NCBI GenBank assembly: GCA_037178675.1
Contig: JAYMGJ010000136.1
Span: forward strand, 1-64,000
From: Scleroderma bovista
Lineage: Eukaryota > Basidiomycota > Agaricomycetes > Boletales > Sclerodermataceae
Direction: 5' to 3'
DNA: 64,000 nt
The notes below the pieces were generated by a model. That model was not told where the DNA came from and searched no databases. It saw only the letters and a program-made list of their open reading frames with translations. Within the stretch, counting starts at the first letter, position 1; the number at the start of each line of letters is the position of its first letter. Both the position numbers and the translations under genes were made by a program. Shown one piece after another: positions 13,880 through 24,963 of the stretch.

Positions 13880-14824
13880 CTACTCCTTCTTTTCTTTCTC
13901 ATCAGCATTGGCTTGCTTCTCCTTTCCGGCCTTCTCTGCTGCAAGCTCTTTGAGTTCCATCCGGCGGGCATATTCTTGTCCAGCCTGTTGAAAGAGCGGG
14001 TTAGTAGTGAACGAAATGGTGACAGAAAAGAACGGCAAATTGTCTGAAGGCCACACTATACTAATCAAGTGACAGAAACCAGGATCAGAGCATCGGACTA
14101 ATAACCCGAACCAAAGTGGAAATTTAAATAGGAACGGAGCGCTCGGTGACTGCAATCGCCTTACAATTGGCACCTACCTGTAGCACCAAAATTGCACCGA
14201 GTACAACCATCATGATACTGTTCCCGGCGGCCAGCACTCTCATGGCCTCGACTCTGTCTTCCCGAGTGTCCACTTCCGCTGGTGTAACTATAGTACGCAG
14301 TGCGGGAATGGTCACAGAGAGGTAGACAGCAATAGCGAAGATATATGCGGCTAGAAAAATGGTACATAAGAAGGTGGAGGTATAAGACACAGCCGAAGAT
14401 GGTGGCTTACCGAGACTCGAGCCGTCGAACCAGACAGCACTGTCAGTCCATGCATGCAATTTGGCAATAAGACCGAGGACTCCAACACCGATGAACCCGT
14501 GCAAGAGAGCCTGTCAGAATAGGTTTGGTACGCCCCCGCGAGGAAGCAGCCTCTAGAAGACGCACTTTGATGGCAGGAGGGGCATTGAAAAAGGTGGTAT
14601 AGAATTGGAAACCATCCTCAATGATATCATCCGTCAGCTGCTGGTGCAAGAGGCGGTAGTCAACGAAGAAACAAATGAAAAGTACACCTGTGACCGTCCG
14701 ACGTCGGATATTGCACAGATTATTAGTTTTGTTTTCAGACCATGTGAGCAAATGCTGCTACTGAATGGAACTCACCCAAGAAGAATGAGCACGATGCAAG
14801 CACTGCGCCTTGTCTGAAGCCCAT
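13880..14824 (-). CDS. shr3: Shr3-type ER membrane packaging chaperone
   Basis: Five exons (14824-14776, 14687-14566, 14510-14411, 14350-14178, 13984-13880) join in frame to 182 aa. The protein opens MGFRQGAVLASCSFFLG, then FICFFVDYRLLHQ. Further hydrophobic segments read HGFIGVGVLGLIAKLH, AAYIFAIAVYLSVTIPAL and MMVVLGAILVLQ, giving the four-span plan of Shr3. TREDRVEAMRVLAAGN and the charged C-terminal tail (AGQEYARRMELKEL ... EKKE) are typical of the family. Shr3 helps fold and load amino-acid permeases into COPII vesicles at the ER. Each intron is 50-90 nt with GT-AG ends. Length and topology match the family, so the call is firm. Confidence 0.92.
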
Positions 14825-16198
14825 GTCGTACTAACGATACACACTGCCGATTGGTATTAAGGAAGTTGCGTGCGGGACGACAATTGGCGCTGGGTAGCAA
14901 ACGTCAATGTCCGATAAATCCTGTGGTGTAATAAGGTGATTGTCACTTGCATTCTGACTGCTCCGTCGTACCCTAGTAAGCCAGTCCTGTCAATGAGATA
15001 TTACCTCTCTGGCCCTGCAGCAAGTTTGCAATTTATCACGAGGGCACCGCATTACATGGTCTACGTGTCTATATGTAAAGGCCACCTCCTTCCTAATGAC
15101 GATCATTGATCAAGCTAATGTTGGAGCCACGAACCATCCATGTTTCCATGCTATGTTTGAATCCAAGGTAGCCGCATCACTAGACCAGGTTGGAGTGAAG
15201 GAGATCAACTTCCTCGATACCCCAGAAAAACGTCTTTGAACTCGTCGGAACTTATTTCCCCTCAACAAAATGAGACTCGATTGGAACGAGGATGCTGCCG
15301 CGGTCATCGACGTCCTCTAGGAGAAGATCCAAATACATGAACTGGAAGCTCCCCTACCATCTTCAGTATAGCGGCATTTCGTCGTGCATGAATGATATCG
15401 TCTATAATCCATCCGTCGCCTATCATTGCATACCGTCCACTGTTCGTTTTATTGTCGCTGGTTACCACCATCCGTGTCGTTGTCCGTGTGATACGGTCGC
15501 CATCCTGCAGCTGAGAGGCTGTGAGATTGTAGGGAGGCTGGTGATCAGTCCGTAGGCAAAAGATCTTAGGTGCAAGCCTTCGAGTGGAAAAGCGAACTTC
15601 GGTGCCATTTAGCACACAACCACTTCAAAATTCGAATCAAAAAAGCTTTTCAACTCCAACTTACTGCAGGCTATACTATGTACACTTCCGACCGCCAAAG
15701 TGCCCGTGCTTGCTTACCGGCAGCCTATCTGACCTCGGCAGAACTTTTCACCTGGTCGTTACGAGGCTGCGCTTGATTGTGAGAGCCTGCTCATGATCAG
15801 GTTGAGTCTCAGCATCACAATCCTGCGATTTGGTATACCGCGGGGTTATGCAATAGAGGTTTCCACACTGTATGTACGATGATTCAGTCAACGAATTTCC
15901 GTGATAGATATCCGGGACACCTTTCAGTTACTAGAAAACAGCTGACCGTTACTTTCAGTCTAATACAGAATAAGTATTTTTTTCTTTACCCTACTGGTCA
16001 AACCACAGGAGTATGTACGCCGACTACCCGACTAGATATCGAGGACTTTCTCGTTCTGACAATTTTATCGTCCACAGACGCGATTGATTCTACGAGCACC
16101 AGAAATGTCCATGACAAGAGGTCCGGTCATTGCCTGTGATTTTTTTAGAACACTCTTTGAAAAATGAACAAGATCTCATCCCTTAACCTCCCGCTTCA
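14825..16198. other. intergenic, no supportable gene
   Basis: About 1.4 kb between the 5' end of the shr3 gene and the 3' end of the dehydrogenase. A 103-codon minus-strand frame at 15304-15615 and smaller ones nearby show no domain and no matching exon partners. The right part probably holds the dehydrogenase 3' UTR. Confidence 0.5.
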
Positions 16199-17824
16199 TT
16201 ACTTTCCGGGTATTGGGCTCGGGAGAAATTGTTTACACAACATATATTGGCCGCTATCCACCTTCTCCACACCAGGTGGAAACTCGTAGCCGTTTTGTTG
16301 TCTGATCTGTAACCGCATCATTCACTGAAATCCACAACGCGAAACGAACCTTACTTCGTCGAAGATCATCATCTCCAACAAACTCTTGTCATGCCCCCAT
16401 AGCTCACTTTCCGTCTTGCCGTCCTTTACACACCGCGCCACCTCATCAGCTTCGAAGTACATTCCACTCCCCATGTACTCAAATCGCTGTATTTCATCGT
16501 GCACTATTACTCCCGGGTTGTCCAAGTCGTAGTACTGCACTGTGAACGATTTGGGACGGAAGATGGGCGCGTGAACCACGATCACGCCACGCTCGTAGCG
16601 GATCACTACACCATCTTGGTAGCTGGGTGTATGGATATTGCAGCTGAGGACAGCTTGTGCCGCAAGGGTGTTAGATGCAGACGAGGAGGTAGTACCGAAT
16701 GTGACAGTGAAGGACGTGCTGCGATCGACACCGGTCAATGGTGTCCTGAGCATCGCCCCCGTTACATGGGAAGGCTTCGAATTCTTGTTAGAGGGGTGCT
16801 CATAAAGCGCGAGAATGGCCTAGTGGGTCTCATCGATATGAGATCTAGCGTCTGCGGGTGGGAAATTGGACACGTACCCAGAACAGAGGGTAGGGACCCC
16901 TTTGGTGAGGTTTCAATAGAGCGGATCGATCAATGATGGTCACAAAACTTACAGGTCCAGTAAAGCTCCTCCACCAAGATAGGGATCGAGTATTCTGTGA
17001 GTTTTGGGCAATTCTGTTCGAAGTACATTGAATACAACAAAACCACGCAGAGTGAATTAGTTGCAGTACAAACCATGCAATCTAAAGTAAATCGACAGGT
17101 CTGCCTGCAGTGCCACAGGCTCGCCTAGGATGCCACTTTCTGCGAACTTCTTGAGCTCCATCGTGAGGGGCTGGAAGCGGGTCCATAAGGCCTCCATGAA
17201 GAAGACACCCTGTTCTTTGGCAGCATCAAGGAGGGACCGAAGTTCAGCAGCGTTTAACGTCACTGGCTTCTCGCACAGAACGTGCTTCTTAGCTTTGATA
17301 GCATCCAATGCATTTTCATAGTGATACGTGTGAGGCGTGCCTGCCATAGAATGTCCGTAAGTCAGAAGATCCGTGTTTCATTGCTGACCATCGAAAACCC
17401 ATACCAATATAAACGGCGTCCACGTCCTTTGTTCACGATCGTGACCTTGTCATGCGGTAGCACCCGAACAAGAACATACCTTATCTGCGTAGACTTCTCC
17501 GTAGCTGCCATATGCCCTGATGGACTTTTCACACTTGAGATGTTCATTGACGAACTCTTCTGCAGTGGCCAGGTTCCTGGATCCCACAGCGATCACCTTG
17601 TGCACTACATCATGGACGTTTCGACTAGACAGGCGTTAGTCGTGCGGTTTGGATTCTGCACTCCACTCACCTTTTGGGGTCTATGAGCAGGTCCTATTAG
17701 CAGTGGGTCAGTGAAACATGCGGGTATTATTGCGAAACAGGCTCACGGTTACGAAGGACCTGGCGATCTTGCCAGTCGAGATAATACCCCAACGGAGTTC
17801 AAAGGGGTTCGGACTTGATGCCAT
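16199..17824 (-). CDS. Gfo/Idh/MocA-family dehydrogenase (dihydrodiol/D-xylose dehydrogenase type)
   Basis: Nine exons (17824-17747, 17693-17671, 17624-17480, 17426-17405, 17340-17074, 17013-16953, 16899-16878, 16819-16355, 16306-16199) splice to 396 aa. The N-terminus MASSPNPFELRWGIISTGKI carries the Rossmann NAD(P)-binding start. VYIGTPHTYHYENAL and HVLCEKPVTLN (EKP motif) are hallmarks of the fold. LPKTHRILDPYLGGGALLDL and GPYPLFW mark the C-terminal substrate domain, and LWGHDKSLLEM is typical of the dimeric dihydrodiol / NADP-dependent D-xylose dehydrogenase branch. The likely reaction is oxidation of a cyclic sugar or trans-dihydrodiol with NADP; the exact substrate is not determinable. 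Three exons are only 22-23 nt and would be missed by many gene finders. The gene is divergent to the OHCU decarboxylase gene 374 bp away. Confidence 0.88.
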
Positions 17825-18198
17825 GAGTGTGTTGCTGCGGGGGGGTAAATATAAGATCTCTAGTGGGTGCAAGAAGAACCGTTCTCAGAGATTTCCATGT
17901 TATCCTGAGAGGCCAACCGTGCGGGGGGGGGAGGAGAGACTACGGGCTATGGGGATGGTCGGAAAGATCAGATAAGATATGCGGACATCGATCAGATTGT
18001 ACTGTTTGGTTTGCCTATGAGGGAGGAATAGAAATCAGAGGGGGGATGTTTCCTCTCATATAGTGACTCATAGATCAAACCGCCATCGAGTCGTTTTCGA
18101 TAGGCGGTAGCTTGCAAGACAGCCATTTAGAATAACTAATTCCTACAGGAGAACACACTACTCGCCAGGGACAGACTAAGCACGGTTGCACACCAGAC

Positions 18199-18825
18199 AT
18201 GTCGACCACCGCTGTACCCGTGGAAGATTCTGAGTCTGTCCTCAAATCAACCCTTGTCCTCCTCTTCGAAGAATCCGAAGAGATCAGGTTGACCCTTGTA
18301 CCCCAACTCCTTGTCTCGCTTGGCAGCACCTTCTCCCTTACCCGTACATCTCAAGTCCACGAAATAATCGACGAATCTATCCGACTAATCCATAGCTGGA
18401 GCCCCGATCTCCAAGCTCGCTTTATCGCTGGCCATCCGCGGATAGGCGAGTCCAGAAATCTCTCCGCTCTTAGCTCGGAGGAGCAGAGCGGAGGAACGAC
18501 CGCCGCCGCTCCCACACCTCCAGAGGTGCTCCAGCGCCTTCAGCATCTGAACGCGTGCTATGAACGCATCTACCCGGGTCTCAGATATATCACATTTGTG
18601 AATGGAAGGAGCAGGGCCGTCATCGCAGAGGAAATGGAAGACAAACTGAGTGTCGCCCATTCCTTGTCGCCTGACCAACCGTCTCTCGAGAGTTTGGTTC
18701 CGGTGCAGGCACATAGTCCCGCTTGGCTTGCGGAGCTGCACCGGGCAGTGGAGGATGTTGGTCGCATTGCAAAGAGTCGACTGGAAAAGGTGGACCGGGA
18801 GGGACTCTTGCGCCTTGTGAAATGA
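18199..18825 (+). CDS. 2-oxo-4-hydroxy-4-carboxy-5-ureidoimidazoline decarboxylase (OHCU decarboxylase)
   Basis: Single-exon frame of 208 aa. GHPRIGESRNLSALSSEEQ, with catalytic-region His in GHPRIG and Glu in SSEEQ, and LNACYERIYPGLRYITFVNG followed by RSRAVIAEEME are the two signatures of the OHCU decarboxylase fold. The enzyme follows uricase and HIU hydrolase, converting OHCU to S-allantoin in uric acid breakdown. An Ala/Thr/Pro linker (GGTTAAAPTPP) is inserted between the motifs, as in fungal forms. No PTS1-like C-terminus is evident (ends RLVK). The start ATG is the first in frame and gives a normal family length. No uricase or HIU hydrolase lies in this window, so the pathway is not clustered. 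Confidence 0.92.
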   Translation: MSTTAVPVEDSESVLKSTLVLLFEESEEIRLTLVPQLLVSLGSTFSLTRTSQVHEIIDESIRLIHSWSPDLQARFIAGHPRIGESRNLSALSSEEQSGGTTAAAPTPPEVLQRLQHLNACYERIYPGLRYITFVNGRSRAVIAEEMEDKLSVAHSLSPDQPSLESLVPVQAHSPAWLAELHRAVEDVGRIAKSRLEKVDREGLLRLVK

Positions 18826-19080
18826 ATGGTGAAGTAGAAACTGCAAGCTTATCGACCGATCTTTTGATACGTTCCCAGAATGTCCGTCGATGCAATGTAC
18901 AATATATGATCAGTATATACATACCTGGCCAACTTCCACAGCCTGTCTACTACTATATGTACATGGGTATCAAGAAAACTCAACTTAGCTGAAGAATGAA
19001 CGACACATTGACAAAAGTACAACAAGTCAGCACAAATAATAGCTCCAGCCGTTGGAAATAAATATGCCAATCGCGAAGCG

Positions 19081-19829
19081 TCATTTGGAATATTGGCCTT
19101 TCTCTCGTAGCAGTGCTTTACGCTGCAAGGGGATCCAGATACCAGTCAGTGAATGAGAACGGTATACACACCTTCAATGCCTCTTGTTTGCGCATCTCCC
19201 ATTCAGGATTCTGTGCACGAAGGTCTTGGTAGAACTCCTCGACCATCTTCTCATATCTTGCCTTTTCTTCCTTGATTTTGTGGAGGTTCTCGTACCAATC
19301 CTCGCGTGCTTTCATGCGGGCTTCACTTTGTTCGCGCAGGTGCCGCGCCCATGCTTCGCGCTCCTGATTTCGCTTCTCGCGTCCTTCGTCCCATGCTTGC
19401 TTGTTCATCTTTGCACGCCGTACGCGTTCGTTATAATCCTGGGATTTGAAAAATTTAGCTTGCCAACGGGAAGTACGGGGAAGTCTTCGCACCCTGCGCT
19501 TCACGGGATCGCCCAATATCTGGAATGCATCGCAAACCTATAAATGTTCAGCACAATGTCCACAAGGGCAAGGCGATGGCCTGACTCCATGAGGTCATAC
19601 ATTTCTGAACTTGCCCTCTGCACTACGTCTCTCATGTTCTGTCGCTGTGGGTTCCAGTTTGTCTGGATGAGTCTCGAGTGCTTTCAGCTTGTACGCTTTT
19701 CTCACTGCATACGGAGAATTCTCGTCGATAAGATAGAAGCTGACGTGGAATCCGGAAAAACGAACCGTCTTCTGTGGTTGCATCATGCTGGATGCCAAGA
19801 ACTTCGTACAAGGTCAATCCAACGACCAT
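19081..19829 (-). CDS. small J-domain (DnaJ-like) protein with charged helical tail
   Basis: Four exons (19829-19766, 19704-19601, 19537-19172, 19122-19081) give 191 aa. MVVGLTLYEVLGIQHDA begins helix I of a J domain. RKAYKLKALETHPDKL holds the HPD tripeptide needed to stimulate Hsp70 ATPase, and VCDAFQILGDPVKRR closes the domain. The remaining 110 or so residues are an Arg/Lys/Glu-rich single helix (for example WARHLREQSEARMKAREDWY), with no Gly/Phe or zinc region, so this is a class III J-protein. Its Hsp70 partner and location cannot be told. The last exon adds only 13 residues; reading through the final intron would give a different short tail, so the C-terminus is slightly uncertain. Divergent from the hydrolase gene at 20023. 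Confidence 0.85.
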
Positions 19830-20022
19830 TGGCCAACGAAAGTCGTCCCGTCGCAATCGGTTCTTGCTAGAAACTAGAAACTTCTTAGAAACGTTGTTCG
19901 GAAGGACAGTGTTGAAGAAAGAGGCATCAATAAATTGCTCAATTCAGTACAAAACCAACAATAGCATATGGGTCACGTGATCGTGATACAATCAGATACT
20001 GCGGCCAGCGCGCTCGATAGAC

Positions 20023-21000
20023 ATGACCACTATCAAGGTTACTGAAGGAGAGGCTGATTTCGCTGTTCCAGCAGCGGGAAAGCCATGCAAGACGTGGTAC
20101 AAAGTGTACGGCGATCTCAAGTCGGGAGTTCGCCCCTTGGTTGTCATTCACGGCGGCCCAGGTGCAACGCACGAGTATGTGGAGATCATCTCCCAACTGG
20201 CCTACATCTACGCCATACCAGTGGTCCTCTACGACCAGCTCGGAAATGGTCTCTCCACTCATCTTCCAGAGAAGATGGGAGACATTGAGTTTTGGACTGT
20301 GCAGCTCTTCATTGATGAGCTACATAACCTTCTCAATCATTTAGGCATTCATGATGACCACGCTTTACTGGGACAGTCATGGGGAGGCATGCTTGCATCA
20401 GAATATGCAGTACAGCAGCCAGCGGGGTTGAAGAAGTTGATCATCGCGGACTCTCCTGCCAGCATGGAACTTGGGGTGGAAGCTGTCAATCGGTTGAGAT
20501 CGCAGCTGCCGCAGGACGTTCAGGATACTCTAACCAAACATGAGAAAGAGGGAACGACTACCGACGAAGCATACGAGAAAGCCACGCAAGTGTTCTACGA
20601 ACACTTTCTGTGCAGAACGAAGCCAATGCCAGAGGCACTCACAGTTTCGTTCAATTGGATTAAAGTGGACCCAACGGTATACTTCACCATGTCAGTGGTT
20701 GTATAAATATTGGTGGTATGATAGATTGACTGGTGATACAGGAATGGACCGAGTGAATTCTACATCGTGGGCTCGCTGAAGACCTGGAGCATCATTGACG
20801 AGTTGCACAAGATCAATATCACGACACTGCTCATAAATGGGCGCTATGATGAGGTGCAGGACAGTACCGTGGAGCCCTTTTTCCAGTATATTCCCAAGGT
20901 CAAGTGGGTGCAGTTTGCAGACTCAGCACATTGTCCACATTTGGAGGAAACAGAAAGGTTCATGGAGGTGGTGGGTGGATACTTGCTGAAGGATTATTAA
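20023..21000 (+). CDS. proline iminopeptidase-like alpha/beta hydrolase (S33)
   Basis: Two exons, 20023-20690 and 20742-21000, give 308 aa. Exon 1 carries the oxyanion-hole motif VIHGGPGATHEY, then VVLYDQLGNG, and the nucleophile elbow GQSWGG. Exon 2 carries the acid region INGRYDEVQD and the catalytic His in SAHCPHLEE. All three triad positions are therefore present. Order and spacing fit the proline-iminopeptidase / L-amino-acid amidase group, which removes N-terminal residues from small peptides or amides. No signal peptide is seen, so it is probably cytosolic. The splice is supported because exon 1 would otherwise stop after a hydrophobic run at 20706, losing the acid and His. Confidence 0.9.
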
Positions 21001-21089
21001 ATAACAGACCAAGGGAAGATAACCTTGAACTGATATCCGACTGCTTTGGATGGTTTATCTACTCCTGCGACGTATTCTTGTCAATTCCA

Positions 21090-21799
21090 TCAATCTGAGT
21101 TGTCCTTCTCCTTGGCTGCGTATTTAGCAGGGTCGGTTCCATGGTGTTGATGATTGACGAAGTTGAACCTGAATATATGTCAAACCGGTGCCAGTAAGAT
21201 TCCAAATGTCCACCCTTACATTGGGAATGCCTCTGTGAACTAGTCAACCAAAGGGAGACAAGGACGAGGAAGATACTCACGGAATTTGAGCTGCGACCAG
21301 ACAGAGTTGCGGTAAGCCACGTCTTGTATCCAGCCTGGCTGGGTTGATTCAGGGTACAATGGCTTTCCTTCTGCGACGCGTTGCCTCAGCTCGGCGAGGT
21401 CCATTTCCTCTTCGCGCTTGTTCTCAGCCCATCCCCAGAAGCGGACTTCCGATCGACGTAAGTATGATGGCAGACGTTCTGGTGTGATGCGTACCACTTG
21501 AGTTCTGGTATGCCATAAGGAATCCACCAACGAAGCCGAGAAATCCACCTAGGCGGAGGACAGTGCGATGGCGGACATTATGCAGAGGATCTGCCATGTC
21601 TATAAGATGACATTCATCAGCTAAAGTTTCCCAGACACGAAGGTGTAGTTGTACTCCAGAAATACAAGAGAGAAGGGAACGCTGCTGTCCCTGCAGCCCA
21701 TGTTGCATAGTCCGAAGGACGGAAGTAGCGAACTACGCGGGAAAAGTGGGGGTCTGCATCGATGACTGGGTAGGGCGTCTTCACTGTCTTGTCCGGCAT
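21090..21799 (-). CDS. NADH:ubiquinone oxidoreductase 21 kDa subunit (NUXM type)
   Basis: Five exons (21799-21655, 21599-21495, 21445-21281, 21232-21220, 21168-21090) give 168 aa. The N-terminal block TPYPVIDADPHFSRVVRYF and RPSDYATWAAGTAAFPSLLY is the fungal complex I 21 kDa domain. LRLGGFLGFVGGFLMAYQ is a membrane segment, and FWGWAENKREEEMDL begins the C-terminal domain, ending HQHHGTDPAKYAAKEKDNSD. It is an accessory subunit in the inner mitochondrial membrane. Exon 4 is only 13 nt; without it the conserved FPMFNFVNH stretch is broken, which supports the model. The start lies 114 bp from the nucleoporin start, a shared divergent promoter. Confidence 0.88.
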
Positions 21800-21913
21800 G
21801 GTCTATGGAGGAACTAGGAATCCATTGTTTGACACAGCAAAGCTGCAGGCCTGCCCTAAATCAAGCCTTGTCCTCCTCGTCGTACTACTTGTTCTACATA
21901 ATTCATCTCAACA

Positions 21914-24682
21914 ATGAGTGCAGCAAGGCGGAACGACCGTCGCACGACAAGAAACAAGCTGGCGTCGCCTTATGCACGACCATCGAAACCAGACATCGCC
22001 GACAAGAAGAAAAAACCAGTGAGTCTGAGGTTTGAACGCGAAACGCGCTAATCTCACTCACCCACTTCTTAAAGCTCTGGAGCCTCTCCCGACTGTTCAG
22101 CTTTCTGAATCCCACTTCAAGGTCTGCAGATCCGGACAGCCCACGCTCACCTGTTTCCGACGATGACGGCGTGCCAGAGCGTTGCTCGCCCCCACAAATA
22201 CACCGCGCTCAGCAGGTTCAGCTCAACCCAGGAGCTGATCTCGAGTGGAATTTACCCCCCATTCTCCACCAGGCACATGTATGTTTATTTCACTTTTGCA
22301 TGCCCTCCATACTGAACCATGGAATAGCCACCCCCGCCTCCGCTACCCCCGCCACTCCTTCCTGCTCCTCCTGCTCAACAACCCATCCAGGCACCTCAGC
22401 CGTCTACTTCCTCTCAAGCACCACAGACTCCGCCACGAAATTCCCTTCCATTCCCCCTTACTTCGTCTTCTCCATTTTCGTCTCCGCCTCACACGTACAC
22501 TGCTGCATTAGCCAAAAATCTCGAACCAGTCACTCGATTTTTAGTCGAAAAGGCTGGCCAGCCTCTCAACGACTTCGAGGCAGCGGGTATAGTCGATTAC
22601 ATTCAGAGGAACGTGCAAGGTACGTTATGATGGCAAGACTCGCTGGCAAGCACGTATTCATCCACAACATATCAACTTCGCTAGGAACCGACAAACCAGA
22701 GCCTTTCCGATTCTCAACTTCCCCTTCGCGTGGCTCTTCACCAAACCTGTCTCATGGGAACTCTACCCAAGGGCCTTCTTTGTCCACCCAATCTCCCCGT
22801 AAAACTCTGACCAAGAACCCTAATGGTGTGTACAGATGGCAGGGTGCAGGGAGCTCCCGTCCACGAAACCGTTACCAGTCTCCTGGATTTGGCTCTCGAC
22901 CGCAGCAATCCCGGATCAAGCTATCTCCTCCTAAGACACCGCTGACCACTGACACGAAGCGGCGGCGTGTGGGTGACGAGGCAGAATCCTTGGCCCCTCA
23001 AAGGTCATCTGTACCCTCAGCCTCTGGCTCAACGTCAGCTGTCGGTGATTCCTCTTCAAGTTCAGCACCAACTTCTCACCCGCCGCAACTTGGTATCCAC
23101 TCCCCGATGCCAACTCCAAACGGGAAAACACCTGCACCACCGACACCTTCTGCGCCGGTCACTCCAAAAGCAAATGGCGTCCAGGGCAATCGGCTTCGCA
23201 CGACAGGTCTGTCGGCCACTCCTGCCGTCCCATCTCCATTGCGCCAAACATGGAAAGGCAATGATTCCCCACCACAGCCTCCGCAAGCTTCTCGCCCTAC
23301 TAGAGCAGCGGACTTCATGACAGAGCTTCTCAAGGAAGTAACTCCTCCAAAGAAACCAGACGTTTCAAACCCCTACCAAACCGCCAGTCCTGTTAAGCCT
23401 CCTCCAAGGAAATCACAACCCAAACGACAGAGACCTACTCCCAAACCCACTGAGCAACCGAAGGAGAAAGGGCCCGAGTTGACGGCGCAAGAGATTATTG
23501 AGGCTACAGTTCCCAAGGCACGTGTCTTATCTTCATACTATTTAATTTGACTGACATTGACACGTTTATACTACACAGGGATATAAACGTTCACGACCTC
23601 CACCTGGGTTGCACAGGGCACGTATCGAAGAAGAATCTGATGAGGAAGTTTTTGTACCCACTACCAATGGTTCCCCGAGCAACTCATCGGGCCTCTCGAG
23701 TTCTTCTAAGTCTACTGCTGAGGTTGAGGAAATTGTAGATGTTGACAAAGAAGAAAGTCCGTTGAAGAAGCGCAAAACCACGAAGTTACCACCACCGTTC
23801 AATCCCCTCACGGTAGAAGTCATCGACTTAGATGAATCAGATCTTGCTCCTGCCGCACCTGGAGTTATTCGCCCAACAGAGATTATCGAGCCCGGTGAGC
23901 CACCTAAAGTGAATGGGAAGCCAAGTACACCAGCTATCACCTTGTCACCGCCTTCTACCACTTCCAAGCCTCTGTTTGGCGTAAAGTCTTCTGCTCCCAA
24001 GGAGCCCTCCAAGCTGCGGTATAGCTACCAGGCAGATAAGGTGGAAGTATTGGGTTCTCAGGCCGCGACTGCCCTACCGTCCTTCCCATCCCTGTTTACG
24101 CCGCCATCGGCTCCTGCTCCTACTTCATCAGCTCCGATTTCAATAACCGCAAAGGCAAAGCTTTCACCAAAGGAGGAGGTCCTCGCCATGAGTGTCGATG
24201 AACTCCCGAAGTACAGCTTGACGATCAAGGGGACAGTTTATTCGGCTAGCCCCAGTTCCCAAGATACACGCCAGGCCGCCCTGGTGGCATCAGTATCCTC
24301 CCTACCCACCTTCGACATCAAATCGATGCCAGCAACGGCCATGAACGGATTCAACTGGACTGAGACAAGCTTGAAGCCGCCAACTGCTTCTGCTCAAACG
24401 TGGAAGTGTGGCCTTTGTGATTTAGAGAATCCGGAGAGCGCAAAAGAGCAATGCACGATTTGCGAGGCCCCCCGGCCGGATGTTGCCCCTTCAAAGCTAC
24501 CTCCTGCTACCCTACCAACACCGCCTGCACCTCCGACCCCTGTGAAAGCGTTCGACTGGGGTGCACTAGGATTGGGACCGCCACCTAAACCCGCTGATGG
24601 CTCTTGGACGTGTTCTCTTTGTAGCCTGTCCAACCCGGCGAGCGCCACTGATAAGTGTACTATTTGTGATGCTCCACGGTGA
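21914..24682 (+). CDS. Nup153/Nup1-like nucleoporin with C-terminal RanBP2 zinc fingers
   Basis: Five exons (21914-22018, 22075-22278, 22328-22619, 22685-23517, 23579-24682) give 845 aa. The start MSAARRNDRRTTRNKLASPY is basic. Exon 2 opens with LWSLSRLFSFLNP, an amphipathic stretch like the membrane-binding helices of Nup1/Nup60/Nup153. A Pro-rich region follows, then TRFLVEKAGQPLNDFEAAGI and a long Ser/Pro/Lys-rich disordered middle. The end has two RanBP2-type fingers, WKCGLCDLENPESAKEQCTI and WTCSLCSLSNPASATDKCTI, the second finishing at the stop codon. Such fingers bind Ran-GDP in Nup153. Classic FG repeats are sparse. Exon 4 joins exon 5 through a GC-AG intron (donor at 23518). The nuclear-pore role is inferred from domain order. 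Confidence 0.8.
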
Positions 24683-24963
24683 TGTACTTGCTACGTTTAT
24701 CCCCTACTCGCTGCTTCCGAGCTGTCAGTTATATTATATTTTGTTTTTCTTTGGCCCCAACACATCTCGCCCACCCATATCTCATTTGCATTAAACAAGC
24801 GTTACGCAGGAGCATCCGAATTCAAAAATATAGTCAATACATAACATACTCATTATCTCATACAAGTGATGATCAGAGCCCGTTAGCAAGTACATACGAC
24901 AATTGATATCGAAAGCGAGCGGGATGGCAGTTGTTCTGTCTACGTGTGTCTGCTGCAGCTGTG

